Shown here: one piece after another, positions 48,535 to 58,497 of the stretch | How positions within the stretch are numbered: the first letter of the stretch is position 1 | How the letters are laid out: each line of letters opens with the position of its first letter | Assembly: GCA_040357565.1 (NCBI GenBank) | Contig: JBDODJ010000005.1 | Length of the DNA: 64,000 nt | DNA from: Cercozoa sp. M6MM | Taxonomy: Eukaryota > Endomyxa: Ascetosporea | Direction: 5' to 3' (one strand) | Position numbers and translations under genes: made by a program | The notes under the pieces: generated by a model | Database searches by the model: none | The model's input: the letters and a program-made list of their open reading frames with translations, nothing else | What the model was told of the DNA's origin: nothing

Positions 48535-49552
48535 TTAATAGTCACTCGCACAGGGAAACGAGGAGGTTACGTTGTGACTGACGATTCCTTGGTAGCCGGC
48601 AGTGGTGAGGAGTTCCCGAAGGAATCCTTGAGTTGGTAGCGGGCGCTTTATCTCGCGGGCAACAAAGTACGGCTTGCTTTCGGCCAAGTCGCGGCTGTTT
48701 TTGTCGAGATTCAGGCGCGAGAACTCCACTGTCAGCCAACTTGTACCAGGCTGTTGGTACACTTTCATTGGCCACAAAGAAGAAGATGACGCCTTGTCAA
48801 CCCGCAACTTTGCCTGTGCCTGATCGTTGGTCATGATGCAAAGGACGCCCCCGGGTCGAAGCACACGACAAGCATCCTTGAACAAGTTGAGAGCCCTAGG
48901 AGTGCTTCAATACTTAAATTAACATATTAGTGTACAGAAAGGTGTACCGACTGCGACTGAGTCCGTTCACAACGGCCATTGAAAAAACCACATCAAAGCT
49001 TCCAGAAGCGAACGGGAGGTTGCCGTCGCTTCCGATGCGAACAAACCGTGCATTTGTGCATCTCGTTTGACGTGCGCGCTCAGTAGCATAAGCTACGTAG
49101 CTCTCGCGAGGGTCCACTCCAACACACTCGCTCACAAAAGGTTGGCTCGCGAGTAGAAGCGAAAAGGCGCCTCGCCCGCACCCTGCAGCAGCCGAAAAGT
49201 TAATATCTAAATTTTACATTTACAAATAAAGTTACAAACTGTAGCAAGTGCCCATTCAATTTACCCAAGTCCAGAACACGAGACCTCCGCTTGCTACTTG
49301 TAGATATCACAGAGGAAGAAGGTGCGACGACTGTACCAAACACGCAACGTATCGCTTCGACGTAGGCGTACCTGAAAGTGGGTCCTCTTCAAATTGCTAC
49401 TGCCCGGTGAAGGGAAAGAAAAGCAAACATCGATACCGCCAATCAAGAATTTTTGAAAGTGGGTCGTCGCTAAATTCGCTTATCCGCGAAACCGGAATTT
49501 CACCTTCGACTGTTTCTCCGATGGTATCTCGTTGTTGGACGCCCAGAGACAT
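48535..49552 (-). CDS. Class I SAM-dependent methyltransferase
   Basis: The Rossmann-fold methyltransferase signatures are clear in leftward exons: motif I RVLDLG joined across an intron to CGRGAFSLLLAS; the acidic loop CVGVDPRES; NARFVRIGSDGNLPFASGSF followed by SFDVVFSMAVVNGL (motif IV region); and FKDACRVLRPGGVLCIMTND (motif VI). The C-terminus ends TSSFPCASDY before TAA at 48,535-48,537. This is the Methyltransf_11/25 pattern, but the substrate cannot be predicted. The start at 49,550-49,552 (MSLGVQQRDTIGE) is tentative, because the first two introns are short and their phases ambiguous. Confidence 0.82.
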
Positions 49553-50171
49553 TACGAATGTCAAAGCCTCGTCGATTTGGATGCAGACCGGACGCAATTG
49601 AGTCAAACTGAGAAACTGGCAATCAACTTAGTATCTAAGAAACTGATGTAGAATGGTGCCTAAGTTACCGAGCTACCTGAGTCAGGTCTACTTGTGATGA
49701 CTGACAGTTTCTGAAGCTTAATCTATAAAAAAACGCTCGCGACAGGGTTTCAACAACTGGAGCTGCAGTTTTTCCCAAGCTGCAGCTTGTTTGTGTTTTA
49801 CGCAAAGTCGCAGCTGGGTGCAACGTGTCATGAATAGATCCAATCAGCAGTTTCACAGCAACTTAAGGAAGACGGAGGATGTATTTCAGACTGAAGAGCT
49901 CGGTATGCTTAAAACGGAGTGCTTCGGCGACTGTCGAGCGCGAAGCGGTCGCTGCGTCAGTGCTTCGTTGTCTTCGACCACATGTGTGTAATTTTCGTGT
50001 ACCATTTATCAGTTTTCATGAACTTATTGAGCACTCCATTCCAAATTGAGCAGAGCACCTCCTTTCAGCAAAAGGTGGAGACGGCCGCTAAGAAGAGCGG
50101 CGAGCGCTGATCAGGCGTGCCGGACGCGACGGTGTAATCACGGAAGGACAAACCTTCTGGCAGGACCCTTT
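49553..50171. other. Region between methyltransferase and orphan gene
   Basis: Probable divergent promoter. It also holds an open stretch from ATG 49,830 (MNRSNQQFHSNLRKTEDVF), which may be a 5' exon of the following orphan gene. I could not join it by splice phase. Confidence 0.4.
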
Positions 50172-51347
50172 ATGCCCGCACGACTAGCAAACTTAATCAT
50201 ATCAGGAGCAGCCACGACATCGGAGCTGATTTCGCCGCTGTTGGGTCTCAAGACAACTCGCCTCACATCGTCCCAGAGGATGCAGGCCGAACAGCAATAC
50301 GCAAAAACAGCCATCTTGTCAACATTGGATCGCGTAAAACAGGGAAAGCAGCATCCGTCGTTCAGTCGGTACCCATACGAAACTGGCGTGACGACAGCAG
50401 AAAGCCAACTCGAGACGAAACTGTTTGAAGAGGAGCGCCCGAAGATTATCGCGAAATTGCAATCCGACAGCGACCGCAGCTTTTGCAAGCTAACGCAAGC
50501 TCGAATCGCTGAAGTGTGCGCGTCATTTCGACAAAGGCAAGACCGAGAAAGCAAAAAAGCAAGACGACTTGAGGAGCAGTTTTGGTCGGACTCTTTCGCA
50601 GGGCCACGGCACTTCCGAGACGTGCAACCTTTTCACATTGGGGAAAGGGTGAAGCTTCCGACGTTAAGCCGTGCTTCCGCGGATAGGATTTTTGTTTCAC
50701 GGGTGGAATTTCTCGACGACAACTTGCTCAAGGGTGACACACAACGGCAATTCATGACGACGACGGAGGCCGTAAAATACATGACTGCCCTCATTTTCTG
50801 CGTGCAGATGCACTTCTTTAAGTTTGATCGTCTTTAGTACCCAACTGACGGAGTGACGAGCTTTAACATTGGTCAAGAAGACAAGCGACGTGTGCTTCAG
50901 GTAAATTTAGATCTCCAATGGTCGACAGTCCTACCACCTCGGCTTGGTCGTACCACTGCGTGTTCTGCTTGCATTAGGCGAATATGATGCACGCCATCCG
51001 CAAAAGAACTGCCGAGAAGCTCGTCGTGCAGCACCTGCAGCAAGAAAAACGTCAACTCGAGGAAAAATCACGGAAGAGAGCCGAGGCATGTCGGCGAGCG
51101 AAAGCCGCCTGGCGGAACAAAATAGCTGCTCACAACGCAGCGCAAGCCCGGCTCTACTTTGGTGTGTTCGTCTCCTCCCCTGTAGATGTGCATATTTTTT
51201 AGCTCTGGCGCAGCAAGACGTCGTCGTGGGTTTGGAGAGTTTTCACCGCAGTTCGCGGCACCCAAGAAGGTCAAAAGAAAGAGCGTTCTACACGAGCCTG
51301 TATTGGCCGGGCGTGCGCAGCATGACATTCAGTACAAAATACCGTGA
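50172..51347 (+). CDS. Uncharacterised Lys/Arg-rich protein
   Basis: I do not recognise the family. The main exon runs from Met 50,172 to about 50,775: MPARLANLIISGAATTSEL, LLGLKTTRLTSSQRMQAEQQ, FSRYPYETGVTTAESQL, IAEVCASFRQRQDRESKKAR, EEQFWSDSFAGPRHFRDVQP. After introns it continues YPTDGVTSFNIGQEDKRRVL, a strongly basic coiled-coil segment (AEKLVVQHLQQEKRQLEEKS, RKRAEACRRAKAAWRNK), and ends APKKVKRKSVL then QHDIQYKIP with stop at 51,345-51,347. All three downstream junctions keep frame and phase, which supports a real gene. The mix of short Pro/Tyr motifs and basic helices resembles axonemal or cytoskeletal proteins, but that is only an impression. The open frame extends 5' of the chosen Met, so a further upstream exon is possible. 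Confidence 0.6.
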
Positions 51348-51749
51348 GGAGGCGCCACTGGCAGTTTCAGTTTTCTTCGCATGACTGGATGCACCGGTGG
51401 TCACAGTATAAAATTAACGACGGATCAGGACCTGACCGCACATCTCCAGCAAGTCAACAACGTAGGGGCAGTCGGCACGAATTCGATTTCTTCCGCTCCA
51501 TAATATCGCATCAGTTGGCACCAATAACTACGTTTGCTATCGTACTACTAGCGCGGCGGAGTACGGCAGTGCTGTCGTGTGCTGCTGCACCACTGAACCG
51601 ACGAGACGGGCCGGCCGGGGCGGGCTACTCTGAACACACGCACCGCCGCGTGCGGTGCATGCAAACGCTAAGCAAGGCTGAACGAAACTAAACCAACGTC
51701 TTTCGTTTTCGACCGACACTTGCACTATGCCGTTCCAGATATCATTGCG
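51348..51749. other. Convergent 3' intergenic region
   Basis: About 400 bp between the orphan gene and the Nup35-like gene. No gene recognised. Confidence 0.4.
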
Positions 51750-53122
51750 TTAGGTGCCGAAAAGCGCGTGCATGATCCTGTCGCAGCAAGAGCGGCGCGG
51801 TCGTCCGTTGGCGTGCAGCAGGTGCTCATCGGACACTCGCAGTCGCCAGCGACGCCTGGAAACACACAAACACACATGCCTTTTTACACGCTCAGTCAAG
51901 AAAGGAAACACGTGGGAGCAACGGTACATGGCAGCGTCGGTGTCGTCGGGCGAAAACAGAGCGCCCGAACGCTGGGCGAACGTGTCCTTTTGGAAATCCA
52001 CCAACGTGGGTGCGCCCTTTTGCACGCCCAGAATGCAGTCATTCACCCTGCAACACATGCATGAAACAACACTTCGGAACAGAGCGTTTTGGGCAGAACA
52101 AGGTACATTGAGCCGTTCTGGGCCAGCAACAATCTCGCTTGTTCCGGCGTACGCACCTGCACGGCGAGCCAGTTGCCTCGGCCGAAGGGAGCAGCGCGCA
52201 CGCGTCTGATCGGCGCTATCCAAGCCACACATACGCTTAGAAGCATATAGTAAGCCAGTCGGAGGCAAACGGTACCGCCAATGACTTGCTCGAAACGAGC
52301 GAGCACTTGCGGCGCGTCGCAAGGCGGGAAACCAAAGGCAGTCACCGTGCACGGGTCCACCTGGACCTACAGAGACCACACTGTGTGTGACTAGTACACA
52401 TGATTACACAGACAACACGGACCTCTTCCTCTGTCGTGGAGCGGGTTCCTCTGCTTTGTGACTGCGTCTGCTGACCCGGCGACGGCGTGGACGCGCGGAT
52501 CACCGAGGCGAAGGCATCGGCACCCAGGTTATCGCCGACACCGTCTGTACCACATGCAACGAGAGTTTGCTTCAACAGATTTTGCTTAATCACAGAAAAA
52601 AGAAATGCACCAGCGAGATCAGCAGCCAGCGATCGCAGTGGCAGCAGTTTCTCTTCTTCTGCTACAAAGCAATAACGTCTTCTTTCAAAAACGGTACACA
52701 AGGGCGATATTGAAACACATGTGACAGTACCACTGGCAATGTTGTCCAGCGCCAGCGGTTCATCTTGGTCGCGTTGCTGCTGCTGCCACGGCGATGTTGG
52801 TGCTTGCAGCGTCGTCGACAGACTCGCCGTGCCGGGAGCGAGGCCTGCAAGCCATAAACAATGATATGTCTTCCAATTCCAATTTGGAGACTCAAGCTTG
52901 CTCGACACACCCTGGAACATTGGCTGGTCCTCAGCTTCTGAACCCGTCAGTGCCGCCATCAAGTGTCGTCGCCGCCGACGCGGCTGTTGTTGCGCCAGCT
53001 CCGATGCTGCAGACGAACCAAACACACAGAGAGATCAGACAATCATCCTCCCACGTGAGAAATTCGCTTGTGTCCCAAACCGCACCTTTGCCAGCAAACA
53101 AACGCCTGCTATGCTCGCTCAT
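51750..53122 (-). CDS. Nup35/Nup53-type nucleoporin
   Basis: This is a predicted scaffold-linking nucleoporin that dimerises through an RRM-like fold and touches the pore membrane. The start (53,120-53,122) gives MSEHSRRLFAGKASELAQQQ. Disordered Gln/Ser/Thr-rich exons follow (SLSTTLQAPTSPWQQQQRD; STPSPGQQTQSQSR). The MPPN/RRM domain is DPCTVTAFGFPPCDAPQVL, RFEQVIGG, GRGNWLAVQVRTPEQARLLL, NGSMYL, and VNDCILGVQKGAPTL. The last exon ends DRIMHALFGT, which fits the amphipathic C-terminal helix (hydrophobic-FG) of Nup35/Nup53. Splice phases of the first and last junctions fit exactly. Family assignment rests on TVxGFPP, NWxxVQ and CILGV; no FG repeats are expected for this nucleoporin. Confidence 0.8.
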
Positions 53123-53302
53123 TGCTACAGATACTCGCGTGCACTTAAATCTTGCACTTTCGGGCGCCAAGATTACTTTTATTTTTTGTCTTTTTCTTAT
53201 TGTTTGCCAACGGCGGACATGGTTTTTCGATCATTTGGCTTCCTCTGCTGCTAACCGGCTGTGTGGTACTCTGCCACTACTGCACAGAGTTTTGTTGCGG
53301 GC

Positions 53303-54452
53303 ATGAATGCGCCGTTTGACGATGGTGAGACTGGCTCGGGCGCTTGACCAGCAATTTTGTTGAGCGTTTTGTGGTTGTAGTGTCAGACTCGGAACTAGAG
53401 GAGATAGACCATGCCAACACTCGAACTTGCTGGTATGCTCGTGACGCAGATGTTAGAGGAGAGGAAGATGACTTCCGGGCATCTAAGATGCGCAAGGTAT
53501 GTTGTATCACTAGTATTCGTGAAAGTATCCGGCAGCTTTGCTTTTAGGTTGTTCTTGGCGGCACAGTTTCTCTCGCAGCAGTTGGAAGCAAAAGAAGGCG
53601 CCTGTCAGAGATATCGTGTGCCGCACTCGACACTTCGTCGAACTCAACTTTTGTGAGTTTGTTTTTTGTTTTTGTTTTGTTTATCAGTTCACATTCATGT
53701 CCAGGCCGACTTTGGCAACAGGTTGATTGTCGCCTTTGCGCCTCCTGGGCAACATACGAGGGTACGCGTGTTTTTATGTGCAATTTTACATCTAGTGTTA
53801 CGCTTGTTTCAGAGGGCTGGTTGGAACTCAACTCGATTTTTTGGTGTTTTTATCGCCTTCTTGTCGCTTCTTTTGTTCACTGCAACTGCTGCCAATCGCA
53901 GCGGCATTCGCAGGTTTTCTATTTTGTTTGTTCTTTATCGTGCTTGGATATATTGCGTGTATTTCTGGTGCAGTGGTGGCGTTAAAACAAAAGACCGCAG
54001 CACTTTCTTTTGGTTGACCGTCGCTTGGACTTCACTGCTGCACGTCGCTGCCTGTGCACTGGACATACCACGCTCCTCGTTTTTTCCTTTCATTTTTTTA
54101 GTTTTGCGCAGTGATTGTGCTCACTTGGCGAAGGACGCACTCTTGGTGGTGGTTTACGCAGTTTCTTGGGTACGCTGGTTTCAGTTGTATCGGATTGGTT
54201 CCTTAATCTTTCGCCTGGTAGTGTGGCGCTCTGCATGACGTCCGCGCTGCAATCCTTCATGTTGTTCTCGATGTTGTCTCTTTCGTGGCTGTTGACGCAG
54301 CTGCTGCTGGGTGCCGTGTTGCTCGAGGTAATTTGCAATGCCCTTGTTTGGTTCGTTAGTTCTATCTCTTGCCGTTGCAGGTGGCTTCAATGCGCGGCGC
54401 CGCATGGTTCATTCCTCTTGTGCACGGCAACTTCGCCGGGGAGGTCGATTAA
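53303..54452 (+). CDS. Putative small multi-pass membrane protein
   Basis: Not recognised. The first exons from Met 53,303 encode an acidic soluble N-terminus (MNAPFDD, SDSELEEIDHANTRTCWYAR, EEDDFRASKMRK, GSKRRRLSEISCAA). Downstream exons are strongly hydrophobic in a Phe/Leu/Val-rich stretch (53,810-54,330), with at least three candidate membrane spans, the best being MTSALQSFMLFSMLSLSWLL continuing TQLLLGAVLLE. After a last intron it ends VASMRGAAWFIPLVHGNFAG then EVD and TAA at 54,450-54,452. Exon joins in the middle are uncertain, because two frames stay open. Its start is 180 bp from the divergent Nup35-like start, so they probably share a promoter. Confidence 0.5.
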
Positions 54453-55019
54453 CAAAGCGCTCAGTCGTTCGGATGCTCATCGAATGTCTTGACTCCTCGC
54501 ATCAGACGCCACTTCTCTGCTGCGACTCGTGCGGTGAAGAAATCGATGGACGTCATGATCGGATCGGATCAGCTTAAGTCAGGCAGCGCAGTGCTCATGA
54601 GCCAGAACGCCTGGCGCGCACTCCGCGCTACCCGCGGCCCCAACTCGACGCGAACCCCGGGTTCTAGCTAGTTGTAGCACATATGTCAGATACGTGCACG
54701 ACAGTACGCGACGGTAAGCTACCGTAACGTCACGGTCCGGCCGGCACGGCAATCTAGAAAGAAACCTCGCCGGCACAAAGCCAAGCGAAGCCTGCGCTGA
54801 AGTCGGTACTAGTGGTCGCAATTGGTCGAGTCGCTCGCATCGTGCACGGCGGTCAGGTCATTGGCAGTCGGTCACAGCGACCACCAGCCGCCACGCAAAA
54901 ATCGTCTTTCAGGTCAGTTTGGCTGCAACCGCATTGGAGTTATTGTCGGTTTCGTTCGATACTGCGCTTTTGACGACGCTTTTTGGCCTTTTGAGCCTTT
55001 TTGCGTCGCTATGTGACAA

Positions 55020-55020
<1 letters not shown>
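54453..55020. other. Gene-poor stretch before a microsatellite
   Basis: No convincing coding exon. ORFs on both strands are short and of mixed composition. Confidence 0.4.
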
Positions 55021-55396
<376 letters not shown>

Positions 55397-55696
55397 TCGA
55401 TACAATAAACTGAACATACCCTTCTCGCTCTTCGCTTACGAGTCCCATTCGATTGCGACTGCTGTGCGACTGGTTTCCCTTGCTCTGATTGAACTTCAAT
55501 GAGCAATTTGCTTTCCGAGCCCGTCGCTTCGCTTCCGGGAGGTGACGGAGTCTCCGGTGGCATGGACTGGCCGCGTCGAGGTACGCTGTTGGTGTCGCTG
55601 CACAAATAGCAGCACAACTCAAAACCATAACCGTGAAATAATTTTATACAGGTACGGTGGACAGTTGAGGAAACGTATAAACAGAGTCAGTTAAGC
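55397..55696. other. Intergenic with a small ORF
   Basis: A 36-codon ORF (55,501-55,611; MSNLLSEPVASLPGGDG) lies on the plus strand. Its codon composition looks coding, and it may be the last exon of a gene hidden by the repeat, but no acceptor or partner exon is clear. Confidence 0.3.
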
Positions 55697-56206
55697 CTAC
55701 GTCATGGACTCGCTCTCGGCTGCCTCAATGATCGGGTTGAGGTGCGAAGGCTCATGCATTTCGTTGCTGCAGATGGGCGGCTGTGCCTCTTCGAGTTCCG
55801 GGTTGAGAACGAATTCGTCATCGTCACTTAAAACAACAAGGTCCTGCGGGATGTGATCGTAGGCCACTCGCTGTAGCTGAGCGCTTAGCGCGCCCGTGCT
55901 GGCGCCTTCCGAGTCGGTGTGCGCGTCAGTATGCGACTCGCCGAGGCCAACCACGCTGTGGGAGGACTTTTTCCGAGCAAGTATGTTCTTGGTGTTGGCT
56001 CCAGGCTTCCCGCCACCGCGGATGGATTCGACGCTACTGGTGCTGCTGCGACGTGTACTGGGCGATGAATTGGAAGAACTGCTTGTGCTGCTCCTCATAG
56101 ATACCGATGTTTCCCTGACGTCGGTGTTTCTTTGTGTGGCTACTCTCGCCTGATGACGAGGTCCATTCTCATCTACCACATCAGTTCTCGAGCAAATGCA
56201 TCCCAT
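55697..56206 (-). CDS. Ser-rich protein with predicted N-myristoyl/palmitoyl anchor
   Basis: An uninterrupted 169-codon frame starts MGCICSRTDVVDENGP. Gly2 followed by Cys3 and Cys5 with Ser6 is a classic dual N-myristoylation and S-palmitoylation signal, so the protein probably sits on the cytosolic face of a membrane. The body is low complexity: Ser/Thr/Arg-rich (SSTSSSSNSSPSTRRSSTSS), a basic patch (ILARKKSSHS), and an acidic C-terminal third (LVVLSDDDEFVLNPELEEAQ, PIIEAAESESMT). No domain is recognised; the overall layout is reminiscent of small lysosomal or plasma-membrane adaptors, but there is no alignable similarity. The Met at 56,206 is chosen over one four codons upstream because only it exposes Gly2. 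Single exon, unlike most neighbours. Confidence 0.62.
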   Translation of the reverse strand: MGCICSRTDVVDENGPRHQARVATQRNTDVRETSVSMRSSTSSSSNSSPSTRRSSTSSVESIRGGGKPGANTKNILARKKSSHSVVGLGESHTDAHTDSEGASTGALSAQLQRVAYDHIPQDLVVLSDDDEFVLNPELEEAQPPICSNEMHEPSHLNPIIEAAESESMT

Positions 56207-56700
56207 TGTGACCTGCAAAAACGAGTCGTTCGTACTACGCTAGTAGTTGCCCCCTGGGCAGAAGAAACTTTCATCGTTCGTGAAACGCCGAAACGTTCAT
56301 CCGAACTCACCCAGCTGACAGTATTAACTAAACGTTTAAGTTTACCGCTGTGGCGCACTACTTTGAGTTAGCACTTTATTGCCAGGATCCACCCGGTTCT
56401 TCGTCACATATCGAACTAAACTATAATGGTGCGCTGGTAAATTACCATAATACAGCGAGGCGAACGACATGACCCCACAGAGTGTCCTGTTGTTTGAGTG
56501 CGAGATCAATGATCCAGCGAGAGCACAAATCTAATGTACCTAGCTGTTGCACGCTCTGCTGTGCTTGACATATGTCTACCCATTCAAGGTACTTACTGCT
56601 CTACCTATGCTTTACAATCTGGACGGCAAAAAAAACTAGAAAACAGATAACTTCAGTTTCTATAGCTCGAAAGTGGCATCACGGCCACGTTCTCAGCAAG
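56207..56700. promoter_or_regulatory. Divergent intergenic region
   Basis: About 494 bp, AT-rich, between the MGC protein (-) and a membrane-protein gene (+). No other feature recognised. Confidence 0.4.
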
Positions 56701-58144
56701 ATGGTTCGTTCAATACATGCAGTGTTTACTCCCCGACAGAAACATGGTCTTTCCGATGCGTGCGTTTGTCATGCAGAAGGATACACGCCGCTGGTGTTCG
56801 ATGCCGAGAGTTTCGAGCCTAACCACGACAACGAAATCGTTCCCAATGATGAGTAAGCTACCCTTCCTTCACCCCTTTACCCCCCATTAATGAATGAGTG
56901 ACTGCGTGCAGGTACGATGTAGAAGAACTCCGCAGATCCAGAATCAGCTCTGGCCAAGCTCGCGGAATCCAATCTGTTGAGGTAGTCAATTTATTTACGA
57001 TGCCTCTGCTTTGGTTTAGTTTTTTCTGTGTTTTTCCAGTCAACACAAACTCCAAACAGTCTTGAAACCTTGGTCCAACAGGTAAAGGCTATCTGCATAC
57101 CACACACATACATACATACAACATGTATACATACATACAACATGATTGTATATATATATATATGTATAATATACTGTATAGTACACGGTGTTGGTGCTGT
57201 TTGCGCCGGTCGTAGCGTGCTACGGTATGCTGTTGGGGGTGCTCGCCATCTTAGACACGTTGAGTGTGGAGGCGAGGAACCAGAGCGACCTATCGTTCGG
57301 CTTGTCTTCGAGTGTGATATCACTGTGTCTGTTCGGGTCGATTGCCTTCCTGACCCTCGCACTCAAGCAGCACAACTCGCTGGTGCTTGCATTGTCAGCA
57401 TACACACTGTTTGTCACTGCACTGTGCGGACTCTGTGCGGCAGTGTTGGTGCCTCTGTTGTACACTCAGGGACGCCGCCAGGTGCAGGTGCTGCAGCACG
57501 ACTATCGTCGAGTCGAGCAGTTTGACAGTGTGCACACTCCGTTTACTGAGGTATACTTGTGTGTGTATGTGTGTGTGTGTGTATGTGTGTGTGTGTGTAT
57601 GTGTGTGTATGTGTGTTCAATACTAACCATACACATCACTTTGCTGGTAGAGAGACAGCGACACTCAACGATTGCTGATTGAGTTGACGTACGCAGTCGG
57701 CACACCTGGCGGCACTGATGTGTGTCCGCTTGTTGCAGGTACAAAGCGGTATTGTCTACAGATTCATTGTAACAGATAGTGTGATGTGCCATTGCAGAAA
57801 GAGGCAAACCCAGCTCCGTGTGGATGGTGTCGCCTCTGTGTCAACAACAGCATGTGTCACATGCTGTAGTCAAGATCGACTTTAACACCGATGGTTCGAC
57901 CCCTCCTCGGTCTATGTGCACGTGTACGGTGTACTACTCAAATAAGAGGGCTTGGTCTGTAGAACTGCCACTGAGCGAGGAGCAAGTACAGCAAGCAATC
58001 CAGCAGCACAAGTACCCGCATACGGAGCACGTGCTCAATGTGAGAGACGGTTCCACCATTTACGTCGAATGGCGAGAGTCCGAGCGGAATGCCTTGGTCT
58101 ACCTTGTCTTGCTGGTACGTCTCAATTGGCCGACCTGTATGTAG
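56701..58144 (+). CDS. Putative multi-pass membrane protein
   Basis: Unrecognised family. The first exon encodes MVRSIHAVFTPRQKHGLSDA then a soluble acidic stretch (FDAESFEPNHDNEIVPNDE). Two small exons follow (YDVEELRRSRISSGQ; STQTPNSLETLVQQ). The large exon (about 57,180-57,550) holds three clear spans: TVLVLFAPVVACYGMLLGVL, SSVISLCLFGSIAFLTLAL, and LVLALSAYTLFVTALCGLC continuing AAVLVPLLY. The C-terminal soluble part includes RLLIELTYAVGTPGGTDV, WMVSPLCQQQHVSHAVVKID and STIYVEWRES. A GT-rich intron (57,557-57,616) separates the two parts. The end is tentative, because a donor-like GTACGT at 58,115 could splice onward before the TAG at 58,142-58,144. Confidence 0.6.
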
Positions 58145-58497
58145 CGGACATCAGCTGAAGCTGAAACATTTTTATCTGGTGTCGAATAGTTGTGCCAGCC
58201 GCTATTGCTGTTCGCTAGTCTCGTGGGCGTCATCAGGGCTCGGCCCAGTTTCCTTCGCTTCCTGGGCCCAAGTTGATCCGATCGCAACTGGAGTTTAAAG
58301 TTTCAAGTTAACTCGACTGGACTCGGACTTACCGATTCTACCTGCCGGGGGTCCTACCTATCGTATTAGCGCTCTCAAAACGGCACGTTAGAAGTGAGTC
58401 ACCCAGTGGGAAGTACCTCGAAAAAAACTGAAAGCACTTAACCGAACAGGAAATCAACTCACGTTGAAGGCACTGCAGGCAATCGAGTTCCCACGAT
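58145..58497. other. Convergent 3' intergenic region
   Basis: About 350 bp between a rightward and a leftward gene. No gene recognised. Confidence 0.4.

Noticed and set aside
55501-55611. 36-codon ORF MSNLLSEPVASLPGG
   Set aside because: Could be a last exon, but no acceptor or upstream exon is identifiable, so it is noted only within the intergenic entry.
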